A stretch of 64,000 nt of DNA from contig JAKCWG010000770.1 of assembly GCA_021464415.1 (NCBI GenBank), positions 1 through 64,000 of the forward strand, read 5' to 3'. Positions within the stretch are counted from its first letter, which is position 1. Each line of letters begins with the position of its first letter. This DNA comes from Lonicera japonica. Taxonomy: Eukaryota; Streptophyta; Magnoliopsida; Dipsacales; Caprifoliaceae. The translations under genes and the position numbers were made by a program. Positions 43,741-55,100 of this stretch are shown here, in pieces. The notes beneath the pieces are model-generated. The model was given only the letters and a program-made list of their open reading frames with translations. It was not told the DNA's origin and searched no databases.

Positions 43741-46700
43741 ATGGCATTTGCGAGACTACTTTCGATTTTCGTGTACATGATGATGGGAGGCCCACCAGAG
43801 GGAGGGGAGGTGCCGGAGCTACTTTCGGGGGACGAGGTGGAGTCGATCATCGCGATGATGGATGGGCGCCTGATCTGCGCGCCACATCATGACGACTGGG
43901 AGGGTGTGGCCTGGGAGGGGCCACTGGGGGCAGACGGATCGCTTCAGCGGGCGATGTACCGGGACGTACCCTTGATCTCGCCGGGAGAGGGGCGAGAGTG
44001 GCTGTTGATGGAGCCTGCGGCACACGAGATCCGCCGCCGGACTAGGGTATGCTCTAATTCTAGTATTTCAAATTATGTGATTTGTTTTTTTTTTTTTTTG
44101 AAAAAGATGCAAATGAAGAGATATGCATGAAATGTGATAGATTTAATAATTACTTGCCATAATAGATATATACTCAACATTATTTATTTTTGAAAAAAGT
44201 TTGTTAGTGAGCCTTGTAAAAATCCGTGATGTAACAGAGGATCGGACGTTGCCGTGGCATCACGCGCGCCGCGCCTGAGCTTCGAGATCAGCTTCCGCCG
44301 CTGGTGAGAGCATACTTGAGTGCAACCCCATTCGGACGATTTATCGAGGTGCTGCCAGGCGGAGAGTTCCAGCGATCAGTGAGCCTTCCGGCGGTGTTAG
44401 GGGAGAGATGGTGGGACACGACGCACACATTCCACTGGAGTTGGGGGGAGATGACGTTGACACCGGAGGATGTGTTCGTGCTGACAGGGCTGCCTTTCGG
44501 GGGGGAGGCTCTGGTGCCTAACCCCCGCGTACGCATTACTCTAGATGGTATGGGAGCGGCACTAGGATGGAGGCCTAGCAGGATTGTGGCAGATGGGATA
44601 CCCCATATGGCGATGGTGCAGCATATCGAGGCCGAGAGTGGGAGGTTTGGCGATGGTCCGATGACACGCCAGGAGGTGCGGCAGCTATCCCGATGCTTTC
44701 TGCTGCTCGTGCTGCATGATTTCTTCTATGCGCGGGGCGGCGACAACCTACGGTTATGGTGGCTGCCTTATCTGCGGTTCTTCGACCAGTTGTACACTTT
44801 TGCCTGGGGAGGGTACGTATTGGCGGTGCTGTATGAGTCGATGGACCTAGTGTGCCGTCACATGGAGCTGAACCATCGTGGACTGGTCACGCTTTGGGAG
44901 GTAAGTAATAATTTAAACCCTCACTGTATTTTGGAAAAAAAAACTCGTGATTTAAAAGAATGCCGGTTCTATAATTTTAACGAGTATGATGATTTGTGAC
45001 AGATGTGGTTTATTGCGCATACCCACCAGGGTATTGGTCAGATCCATCTGCACCCGACTTTCGCAGATGAGTTCCCGCTTTTCCGACGATACTACAGCGG
45101 GAACATAGTTGGGGTGTATCGATATCTGACCCCGGACGTCAGTGCAGGCGACGTTTCTGGGCTACAGCTTGACCAGGTATGAAATTAAATTATTTGAAAT
45201 TTAAATTATTTCTGAAAAAGAACAGTTAAGTTATTCCTGGTGTATGTGTGACGTGGCAGGTTCAGTGGAGCCCATGGCCGGCATACGTGACGCAGCAGTG
45301 GGGGTATGCGGATGCGTTGGCTGCGGCACGTTCGAGGCGTTTATTCGTGCATGAGTATGGCGCGGCGTTCTACCTGGGGGAGCGCGTGGTGCGGCAGCAT
45401 ACTCTTGGGTTGGGATTCCGGGTTCCGGCATGGCCCCCAGTGGCGATGAGGCGGCCGGTCACGCTGACTGCGGAGGAGAGGGCTCTGTTCCTGGGAGGCG
45501 TACTGATGGAGGGTCTGTTGGTGGAGGGGGAGTACGGGACGTTTGCGCACCGGTACCTGATGAGGGAGATGAAGGGGGTGCGAGGCAGGGTGATATATGC
45601 GAGGTATGCGGCCCTCGGGGGAGACCCGATGTATATCCGGGGACAGTTGTACATCTCGCAGCGGGTCCCACAGCAGCCCGCACCAGCGCCGAACCGGAGG
45701 GCCAAGGGGATTGCAGATTCGGATGACGAGGATCCGCATGGCGAGAGGGACGTGGAGCCGCCGCAGGTGGAGGAGGAAGATGACGAGGGTTCGGAGGAGG
45801 TTCCGTTGGGAGGAGGCAACGGTGGGGCGCCCCCAGTAGGGCCCGGCGGGGGAGTAGGGGAGGAGCTGACTGCCACGGTTTCGCCTGGACGAGGTAGGGC
45901 GACCAGGGGTGGGAGGAGTCCGGTCGGAGGGCGGAGTCCCGTGTCTAGGCCACCTATCTCACCGGCCATGGGGAGGACACCGCAGTTGTCGTCGGAGGAT
46001 ATACGGCAGATGCTGGAGTCGGCGCAGACACCCGGGGGGCGTGGGTCGATGTCGGGATCATCACCCGTGTATGGGGCGGGCGACATGGATTGGGTTCATC
46101 ATGTGTCATTCTCGCCGTTGCTGCGCACGCCTGTCGGGTCGCCAGGTGCCGGGTCGGTGGGATTGAGGCCGTACTCTCTGTCGACCCCATCATCAGGTGC
46201 GGCCCGTGGGATCGTCTTCCGGGAGCTAGGAGAGAGGGAGGCGCAGTTAGGGGCGGAAGCAGGCATAGGCCAGACTCCGGTGGGTGAAGGTGGCGACAAA
46301 GGGAAAGGGAAGGCGGTGGCGCCCGAGTCGGAGACGGGAGAGGACACTGGGGAGGACATACCCCCGGTAGGCGGCGCTGGCGGAGCTGGTCCATCACAGG
46401 CTCCGGAGGGTGGGGCGTTGGCGTCGTACTCGATCCCGGAGTACCCTCGGGATATCCCTTACTTGGATTTCGGCCTACCCAAGCAATACCGGATCCCTGA
46501 CATACCTGAGGGCGATGAGCGGATGGGGGTCTTAACACACGTCTCGGGCGAGGAGGTAAGGTTTCTTTTAAACAGTTAAGCATATGTGTTGATTTATGAA
46601 TGTTACTGATTGGTAATTTGGTTTTGGCAGAGGGGCTCGTTCCTACTTCGCGAGGTGGCTGAGTTACTGAGGAGCTATTTCAACATGTACGGACTGCTGA

Positions 46701-46969
46701 CGTTTGCGGCTCCTTTCCCGGTGGAGTACATGGGGCGGTACAGCAGACGCTTGGCGGGCGATACGACTGCTACCTACCATCCGTCACGTTCGCGGTCCCG
46801 ATCGGCGGTTCCTTCTCAGTCGGTTCAGCAGTCGAGGCGCACTTCCCGGCTTGCTCCTTCTCACCAGGGCGCAGGTCGCACGGTTTCAGAGAGTCCAGCG
46901 GAGGGTGCTGGAGAGACAGAAGCGAAGCGCCCGCGGACGATGGATCCTCCCCCTTCTCCTCAGCGTTGA
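43741..46969 (+). CDS. Antisense gene 1 of element B: five-exon plant-mobile-domain-like protein (925 aa predicted)
   Basis: Predicted exons are 43741-44046, 44238-44900, 45003-45176, 45260-46555 and 46631-46969. Every intron (191, 102, 83 and 75 bp) has GT-AG ends and phase 0, and every exon is open and a multiple of three. Exons 2-3 (residues about 103-381) resemble the plant mobile domain: THTFHWSWGEMTLTPEDV near 164, VLTGLPFGG, then FLLLVLHDFF and WGGYVLAVLYESMD, all typical of that family. Exon 4 continues with WSPWPAYV, then residues about 510-800 are Gly/Pro/Glu-rich and probably disordered. Exon 5 ends with SRSRSRSA and AKRPRTMD, which look basic and nuclear-targeting. It runs opposite to gag-pol, has its own TATA promoter and is far more GC-rich than its surroundings. 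Function unknown; plant mobile domain proteins such as MAIN/MAIL1 act in silencing and gene control, and similar antisense ORFs occur in TAT-lineage elements. Confidence 0.75.
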
Positions 46970-47454
46970 TGGTTCTGATGGCTCGGCGTTTTGTGTTTCT
47001 TGAGAGAAACATTTTAAATTAAGTAGTTAACTTAGGTGTATTTTATTTTTTAGAAAAAACTTATTTTAATTTAGTGGTTAATTTAAATATGTTTATTTGT
47101 TAAGAAAAATGTTGGTTTATCGATGTGTTCGGTTTTTATTTATGAATAAAATATTTATGTTTATTTTGAAAATATGTTTGTGTGTGATGTGATGTAAATG
47201 TTATTTGTGAGTGCAATTGAAAAGTAATTATGTGGTGGCGAAATTATTACCTTTTTAATTATGCGTTGAAAGAATGCGATTAAGTGTAATCAAGTTAAAT
47301 TGCGAAAAATGGTTAAGTACATATGTTGGCAAGTAATTATCAAATCTATATGCATGCTATGATGGATCGTTCTTCCTGAACAAAGTCTGGCAATATTCGT
47401 ATCATGATGTATTGTAAAGATGATTTGAAAAATGGAAGATTTTAACCAAAGGGG
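46970..47454. other. AT-rich spacer between the two antisense genes
   Basis: No gene is seen. It probably contains the 3' end of gene 1 (AATAAAATATT-like text near 47144 could serve polyadenylation) and the distal upstream region of gene 2. Confidence 0.5.
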
Positions 47455-47583
47455 GAGAGCCAACCGCACGCCCCACCCGCATGGGGTAGCCGTACGGTTG
47501 GGAGCCAGCCGCACGGTTGGCCAGCCAGCCGTACGGTTGGGGCCCAACCGTGCGGTTGGCATGTGCAGTTATACTATAAATAG
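47455..47583 (+). promoter_or_regulatory. Promoter of antisense gene 2: CCGTACGG palindrome cluster and TATA box
   Basis: AGCCGTACGGTTGGG (47488-47502), CCAGCCGCACGGTTGG (47505-47520), CCAGCCGTACGGTTGG (47525-47540) and CCAACCGTGCGGTTGG (47544-47559) precede TATAAATAG at 47575-47583. The ATG lies 72 bp after the TATA box. The arrangement repeats that of the LTR and of gene 1. Confidence 0.7.
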
Positions 47584-47654
47584 AGCGCGAATTTGTCCTT
47601 TTTTCCATCATCAAAGTCACTATTCACCCTATAGCTTCTTCTTTCTTTATTACC

Positions 47655-48890
47655 ATGTCTACCTTTCATACCCATGCTTCTTTCTCCCTTTTGTCTGATT
47701 TCGTGTCCATGGCTGAGGCCGACTGTGGTCTCAACTGGGGCGATCTGAGCCACCTTCATCGCTGGTGTTCTCATGATATCAATTTTTCTTTTTTGCTTGG
47801 TATTGCTGAGTTCTGGGATCCTGAGGACCACTGTTTCCGTATCGGTTTAGACGAGTTGTGTCCGACGATTGAGGAGTTCACACTACTGATGCGGCAGGAT
47901 GTTTCATGGCCACTGGCTTCCTTACGAGATGCTAGGAGTCCTCGTGTTATGCTGGCGGAGTTTCTGGGTCTGCGGGAGAGTGAGTGCCGGCCTATGATAG
48001 TTGACGGGCGACTCCATCTGCGTCATTTGGCAGACTTTTTCCTTCATCATGGCGACGACCCGGCTTATTATTCAGGTCGGACTTCTGCTTGTATGATTTT
48101 TGCTTTTTCTCAGATGCTCTTGGTTACCGATGATGCTATTCTGGTAGACCCTCTGATTATCCGAGTTGTATCTGAGGCTAGACGCGGCCATTTGGTGACT
48201 CCCATCTTACTGGCGGAGACATTGAATGGTTTGGATGCCGTGGTTCAGTCTCGACTTAGTCATTTTCGAGGTAGCCCATATCTACTGTACATGTGGGTTA
48301 CTGAGAGGTTTCGGTATCTGGAGACTCGGCTTCCCTGGGATTCTCGGCACTTCTTCCAGCGTCCTGATTACGCCCAGATTCATCGTCTGTCATCATATGA
48401 TTGGGCTGTTCGTTTTTCTGAGTCCTCTTCTTCGATTCGTTGGGAGGTTCCATGGTGGCGTATGAGGACCATGATCATGAGTATGGGTGGGCAGAACTAT
48501 CTTCGGTTTCGTGGTTTGAGAGAGACATCATTCTACATCCCCGGACGGCTGACGAGGCAGTTCGGTGTTCCCCTGAGTATACCCCTTCCGCTGAGAGACT
48601 TTTCTTCGATCGCTCTTCCTATTACCCCGAGACTAGAGACGACCCTACGAGGTCTTTGGTCTACCCGCTTTGTGCGGCGATTTCATGGAGGAGAGGTTGG
48701 CATTACCCAGGTGACCCGTTCTGATATCGTGCTGCATATTTGGCGTCGAGTTCGGCAGACCATTGAGCATGAGCCTATGATGATGAGGTGGTTTCGGTTT
48801 GCAGATTCACCGGTGACTGATGAGACAGTGCTTGCTTCGTATCAGACCATGGATCGAGAGAGGGTCTTATATTCTGCTGATGATGGTTAG
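47655..48890 (+). CDS. Antisense gene 2 of element B: single-exon protein (411 aa), plant TE-associated family
   Basis: An intact frame on the strand opposite to gag-pol. By eye it resembles the plant mobile domain/DUF7745 type of TE-associated proteins: WGDLSHLHRWC near residue 25, a FWDPEDHCFRIGLDELCPT-like stretch near 53 with the usual 'Pro-Thr-Ile-Glu-Glu' step, LRHLADFFLHH near 115, and a Trp/Arg-rich second half (WVTERFRYLETRLPW near 215, WEVPWWRMRTM near 263). No membrane segment or signal peptide is evident. It has its own palindrome and TATA promoter and no intron. Its stop is about 290 bp from the gag-pol stop, so the two transcripts converge. The start is the first ATG after the TATA box. 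Function unknown. Confidence 0.75.
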   Translation: MSTFHTHASFSLLSDFVSMAEADCGLNWGDLSHLHRWCSHDINFSFLLGIAEFWDPEDHCFRIGLDELCPTIEEFTLLMRQDVSWPLASLRDARSPRVMLAEFLGLRESECRPMIVDGRLHLRHLADFFLHHGDDPAYYSGRTSACMIFAFSQMLLVTDDAILVDPLIIRVVSEARRGHLVTPILLAETLNGLDAVVQSRLSHFRGSPYLLYMWVTERFRYLETRLPWDSRHFFQRPDYAQIHRLSSYDWAVRFSESSSSIRWEVPWWRMRTMIMSMGGQNYLRFRGLRETSFYIPGRLTRQFGVPLSIPLPLRDFSSIALPITPRLETTLRGLWSTRFVRRFHGGEVGITQVTRSDIVLHIWRRVRQTIEHEPMMMRWFRFADSPVTDETVLASYQTMDRERVLYSADDG

Positions 48891-49113
48891 GTTAGGTGTG
48901 GTAGGCAGCTTCTTTATGAAAGCTTTTTGGTATTAGGTAGGTAAAATATATAGGGAAAGTATGTAAGAACTGATGTAGGTTATCTTGTACGAAAGAACTT
49001 TTTGATGTATGGAAAATCTCTTTCTGCCTTTCTTCTTGCGTCCAAATGAATGAATATTATTGCAATGAATAGACCGGGCCTGATATTCAGGTTGCCTACG
49101 TTTCCCCGTTCTT

Positions 49114-49146
<33 letters not shown>

Positions 49147-49183
49147 CGGGGCTCAGGTCTTCGTAGTTCATGGATACAAATTT
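48891..49183. other. Convergent 3' region between antisense gene 2 and gag-pol, with a long T run
   Basis: Contains about 27 T at 49119-49146, which is a poly(A) run in the gag-pol sense, about 40 bp after the gag-pol stop. On the sense strand it is flanked by CATGAACTACGAAGACCTGA and AACGTAGGCAACCTGA; I recall similar words after pol in other TAT elements, but this needs checking. Confidence 0.6.
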
Positions 49184-52100
49184 TTACTGATAGTATTTTT
49201 TCAATCGGTCGAGGTTGACTGGTAAGTTTAACTCTTGGCCATCAATGTCGGTAAGGAGAACGGCACCCCCGGATAGGATTTTAGTAACAATATAAGGGCC
49301 TGTCCACTTTGGCGAGAATTTTCCTCTTGGGTCTCGGGCTGGTTCACGAATTTCTTTGAGGACTAGGTCTCCAACTATGATGCTTCTGTCTCGGATTTTT
49401 CTATTAAAGGCTTTGGCAATACGTTTTTGATACCCTTGATGTTGATATGAAGCCCTCAATCGGTTTTCATCAATCATTGCCAACTCTTCATACCGAGCCT
49501 TTACCCAATCACTCTCAGTAACTTGATTTTCCAGGATAACCCGTAAAGAAGGTATTTCCATTTCCACTGGTAAAACCGCTTCCATGCCATATGTAAGTGA
49601 AAAAGGCGTTGATCCCGTAGAAACCCTCTCAGTAGTTCGATATCCCCAAAGTGCGTACGGGAGCTTTTCGGGCCAATCTCTACCGGATTTAACCATTTTG
49701 CTAATGATATTCTTCAAATTCTTATTAGCAGCCTCCACGGCCCCATTAGTTTGTGGGCGGTATGGTGAGGATTTGTGGCGTCTGATTCCGTATTCTTCCA
49801 TGATTTTGTTGGCTTCACCCTCAAAATGCGTACCATTATCGGATATTATCTCATGCGGTACCCCGTATCGGCATATGATGTTGTGTCGGATGAATCGTGC
49901 CACTTTTCGGGCATTCAAATCCTTGTAAGACTCGGCCTCAACCCATTTGGTGAAATAGTCGATAGCTACTAGGATGTATTCATGCCCATTACTTCCTTTT
50001 GGCGAGATCTTACCGATTATGTCAATACCCCAGATGGAAAACGGCCAAGGAGATGTCATAGGGTATAATTCTTTTGGAGGGAGCTTCTGTGCCTTGGCGT
50101 ATATTTGACATTGGTGACACCCTTTGACGTATTCAAAACAATCTTTTTGCATCGTTAACCAGTAATACCCTTGACGAACCATCTTTCGTGCCAATGTATG
50201 ACCGCTCATATGTGGGCCACACTCTCCACTGTGGATTTGTTCCATCATTGCTCGGGATTTTTCTTCATCGAGGCATTGAAGGTGTATACCGTCATCATTT
50301 CTTCGGTATAGTTTTCCGGCACAAATGATAAACCGGGATGCTAGGCGGCGAAGCGTGACCCGAGTGGTTTTGTCAGCATGTGATGGGTATTCATTATGCT
50401 TGAGTAATTGCCAGATATCGTAGTACCAAACCTTCTGATCGATCTCATTTCCACGTTCAACATCGAGTGATAGGCAAAATACCGGATTTATTCGCCTTTG
50501 AATCTGAATCTGAATTTCTTCTTTCTCCCCCGGAATTTCAATCATCGAGGCCAGAGTAGCTAAGGCATCAGCAAAATTGTTCTGTGTTCTCGGGATGTAG
50601 AAGAATTCAATGCAGTCAAATTTCTCAGAAGTTTCTTCGAGTTGGGTTAAGAAGGGCACAAGTTTTTCCTCTTTGATCTTCCATTTTTTCAAGATCTGAT
50701 GAATAATGAGAGCGGAATCCCCAAACACCTGAATTTTACGAACCCCTTTCTGCAAAGCAATTTCTAACCCGACAATACAGGCTTCGTATTCGGCGATATT
50801 GTTGGTACAGGGAAATTCTAATCGAAAAGACATAGGTGCATGTGTCTGGTCTGGCGAAATTAACAGGATCCCAATTCCATTCCCATTCCGATTACAAGCC
50901 CCATCAAAATACATTTTCCATTCATCGTCTTTGGTAATCTCCATGATACTTTCATCGGGAAATTCGAAATCCTGTAGCTCGGCATCAATGATTGGATTGC
51001 CTGCTAAGTGATCTGCTATGACTTGCCCTTTGACGGCCTTTTGAGTGACATAAGAAATGTCGAATTCTGAAAGCAGGAACATCCATTTAGCCATTCGATT
51101 AGTCAACATCGGCTTTTCGAACAAGTACCGCAAGGGATCTAGACGAGAGATCAAGATCACGGAAAATACCAACATATAATGTCGCAACTTCTGGGTAGCC
51201 CAAACTAACGCAGCGCATGATTTCTCTAAAGCTGTATAATTTTGTTCTCCCGGAGAAAGCTTTTTACTGAGGTAATATATTGCCTGCTCAGTTCTTGTTT
51301 TCAACAAATGCTGTGCCAACATTGCTCCAACTGAGGAGTCATTGACCGACATGTATAGTATCAATGGAATGCCTACTTGGGGAGGTGCTAAGACTGGCGG
51401 ATTAGATAAATATTGCTTGATCTTATCGAACGCTTCCTGGCATTGCTCATTCCACTGCCCATCTGAACTTTTTTGGAGTAGCTTAAAAATTGGTTCACAT
51501 GTTCGAGTCAATTGTGAAATAAATCTGCTGATGAATTGTAACCTCCCGAGGAAACCCCGAATTTCCCTTTCAGTTTTAGGGATTGGCATTTCTTGAATAG
51601 CCTTAACCTTTGCCGGATCAACCTCGATTCCCTTTCTGCTGACTATATACCCCAGCATCTTGCCTTTGGTGACCCCGAATACACATTTCTGAGGATTCAA
51701 ACGCATCTGGAATTGCATAAGCCGTTCAAAGAAGATACGAAGAGTTTCCACATGACTTGCCCGGTCTAATGATTTGATGATCATGTCGTCGACATACACT
51801 TCTACTTCCTTATGAATCAGATCATGAAATAGAGTAGTTGCGGCTCTCTGATATGTGGCCCCGGCATTTTTCAACCCAAATGGCATGACGGTGTAACAAT
51901 AAGTACCCCATGGTGTGATAAAGGCCGTCTTTTCCTGATGATCAGGATGCATTTTGATTTGATTATACCCGGCGAACCCATCGACGAATGATTTTAAAGC
52001 ATGATTTGCAGTGTTGTCGACAATGAGATCAATGTTTGGCAGTGGAAAATCATCTTTTGGACATGCAGCATTTAAATTGCGATAATCAACACAAACCCGT

Positions 52101-55100
52101 ACTTTGCCATTGGCTTTTGGTACCGGTACTATATTGGCCAACCAAGTAGGGTATTCGACAACCCGTATGAATCCGACATCCAATTGCTTTGTGACTTCTT
52201 CCTTTACCTTGAGTGACCACTCAGGTACTAGTTTTCTTAACTTTTGCTTGACAGGTTTGCATTCGGGTTTAGTGTGTATTTCATGCATCACAATAGTGGC
52301 ATCTAAACCCGGCATATCAGCATATGACCAAGCGAAAACATTAACAAACTCTTTCAACAAATTTTCTAAGTCTGTTTTTTCATCATGGCTTAATTCGGCC
52401 CCAATTTTTATTTCTTTTATATCATCGGTTGTTCCCAAATTTATTGTGACCGCGTCTCCTTCAATGGGTTGTATTCGCTGCTCATCATTCAAATTTTCAT
52501 TCATAATTTCAACATCACAAGAATCAAAGTAAGGGAAAAGATTGGCAATTTTATTGATAGAAACGTCACTTTGCACAGATAGCGTACATTCTAAATTTCG
52601 TACATTTCTATCAATATTTCTCTCTCTCTGCTTCTTCTTTCCTTCGATAGGGCGTATAAGATGCACAGGATCCCCAAGGTAATCTTCCTCAATTGCCATG
52701 ACCTCAAACATATTACCCAGCATATCTTCCTCTTCCAGTGGCTCGACAGGTGGCCGGGTAATCTTTAACCGAGATGAGAAGGTGTGAGTAAATCCTTCAC
52801 TGATATATAAGTCTTCTTCATAGAAAATTTCTAATCCCGGTTGTCTTTTCCCTTCTTCATTTACCCATGGTTCCTGAAACCCGCAGTAAGGAAAGTCTTC
52901 ACCCTCTTTTATGAACCATCCGTTTAACGAACTATCGGCAGATACGGCACTTTTCATTCGGCTAAAATCTCCCACATATCCCAACCCGGCAAGAGGACTC
53001 GGTTGTTGGAATGGTTCGATCATTTGGGCAATGCCGGCTTGATATTTTCCCAAACCAATCCCCGGTAAAAATTCCATTTTCCTCATCATCTTTATTACTT
53101 GCGTATTCATGGTCGACATATCATCAGGGGGCAGATAATTCACAGTCTGCATGGTAAGAGTTTGCACCTTTGGCTCATACGAAAATCCCCCGAGTTGGAC
53201 ATCTTGGCTTCCGATTCCCAATACTGGCGAGTTTTTTGGGACTATTGTCCTTTCAGGATCTCCCTTGATGATGATGATATCCCCGTTGAAGGGTATTTTC
53301 ATTTTTTGATGAAGGGAAGAAGGCAGTGCGCCAACCTCATGCAACCAAACTCGTCCCAACAACAAATTAAAGCTTGAAGGGATATCTATGACTTGAAACT
53401 CAGTGGTAAATGAAGCCGGTCCTATTTGCATACTCAGCATGACGGAACCTAATACCTCCCGCTTGGTATTGTCGTATGCTCGTACTGTGACTGGTGATTC
53501 TTCCATGGCAGTTAAATCAATACCCAAACGAACAGCAGTTTTCAACGGGCATACGTTAATTGTAGAACCGTTATCGACAAGCACATACGGTATAGACATT
53601 CCATAAGCAACAACGGTGATATGTAGAGCTTGGTTATGATCCCGACCCAGTGGTGATAAATCTTCATCAGAAAACCCAAGAACTTGTTTTTGTACCCCCA
53701 TTGAAGCGATCATCGCTGTTAACTCATTTGGGGTGGCTTCAAGAGGAACAACCGATTCATCTAACATTCTCATTAGTGCCATACGATGTGGCTTGGATGC
53801 TACCAGGAGTCCCCAGATTGAAATTTGGGCTTGTGTTTTCTTTAATTGTTCAACAACACGCCCTTCTTCCGGGTTTTTTGCAGGTTCGTTGGGAAGAGCG
53901 ACATCAATAGGTTGCTTGGTATTTGGCGGTTGGTACACTCTCCCAGAACGGGTCAATTGTTGGACCCATGTCGCGACCGGATCACTTGGCCCTTCAGGTG
54001 TTTCAACTGGAGTTGAAGGTGGCCCCTCATTGACTTGCGAAACTGTATTCCAGTTGAAGGTGATCATGTTTATCTGTGAGCAATTCTTTCTTGGATGGGT
54101 GTTCTTTTTTATTGTTTTTCCTTGGTTATACCCGAGCCCTTGTCGCCTCGGGTTGCCTTTAAACTGTGGAAAGTGGGCGATCCCTTGATTCTGTTTACCG
54201 AGCCCAAAACCTGGTATGAACTGCATTTGTTTCATCCAGCCCATAACTTTTGGGCTAACTATCTCTTGTGACTGCATGGTGCATGTTTCATCAACGGATA
54301 ACCCCAACAATGTTTCATCCTCGACTTCTTCAACGGATTTCTGGGACCTCGGTGGAGTATATTGAATGACTGTGGGGGAAGGCTTTGGACAGCTGAATTT
54401 CCAAACTTCAACATTTTCTGTATTCCCGGCGGGTTTAATCAAGAGTACAGGGTCTGGTAAATCTGAATCCTCCTCGATAGAATTTATCCGGTGATTGGGG
54501 AGGGGATTCCTTGCAACATTCGGGGCTGACGGGTCAGGAATCCTTTTGTTATCAATTAAGTTCTGGATAGCATGCCGCAGGGCCATACAACTATCGGTAG
54601 TGTGTCCGAAGCCTTGGTGATATTCGCAATGTTCATTCATGTTCCAATGAGGTGGTATCTGTTGTGGTAATGGCCTTGGATTCATGGGATACATAATCCC
54701 GGCTTCTTTCAGTTGTTCGAAAACCTTTCCCAATGGTCCCGGTAATTGCGAAAAATGTCTATCTCGTGAGCGATTCTGATCAAATGTCCTGAGATTACTG
54801 TTGTTGTTGTTACGATATCCCAAATCCCCAATGTTTTTCACAGAGTTTTGACCAAAGGGGTTGCCGGAATACCCCCGACCGTAGGACCCAGAAGACGTAA
54901 CTTGATTGATGGCAGACGTGGAAGTCTTCTTGTACTGTGAAGCGGATTTTTTGATTTCAGCCTGTTTGGCTAATTCCTCCTCAATTTCGTTGCCTACGTG
55001 GAGTAGGGCTTTGAACCTGCCAAAGAACTGGTGTCCCATTTGGGTCCGAATATCTGGTTTCAAATTCTTCACAATCATTCCGAGTTGTTCCTCTTCATCT

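Noticed and set aside
45341..46583. Minus-strand ORFs of 132-238 residues opposite antisense gene 1
   Set aside because: They are shadows of GC-rich exon 4, Pro/Ser-rich with no motif; the plus strand has coherent exons and splice sites.
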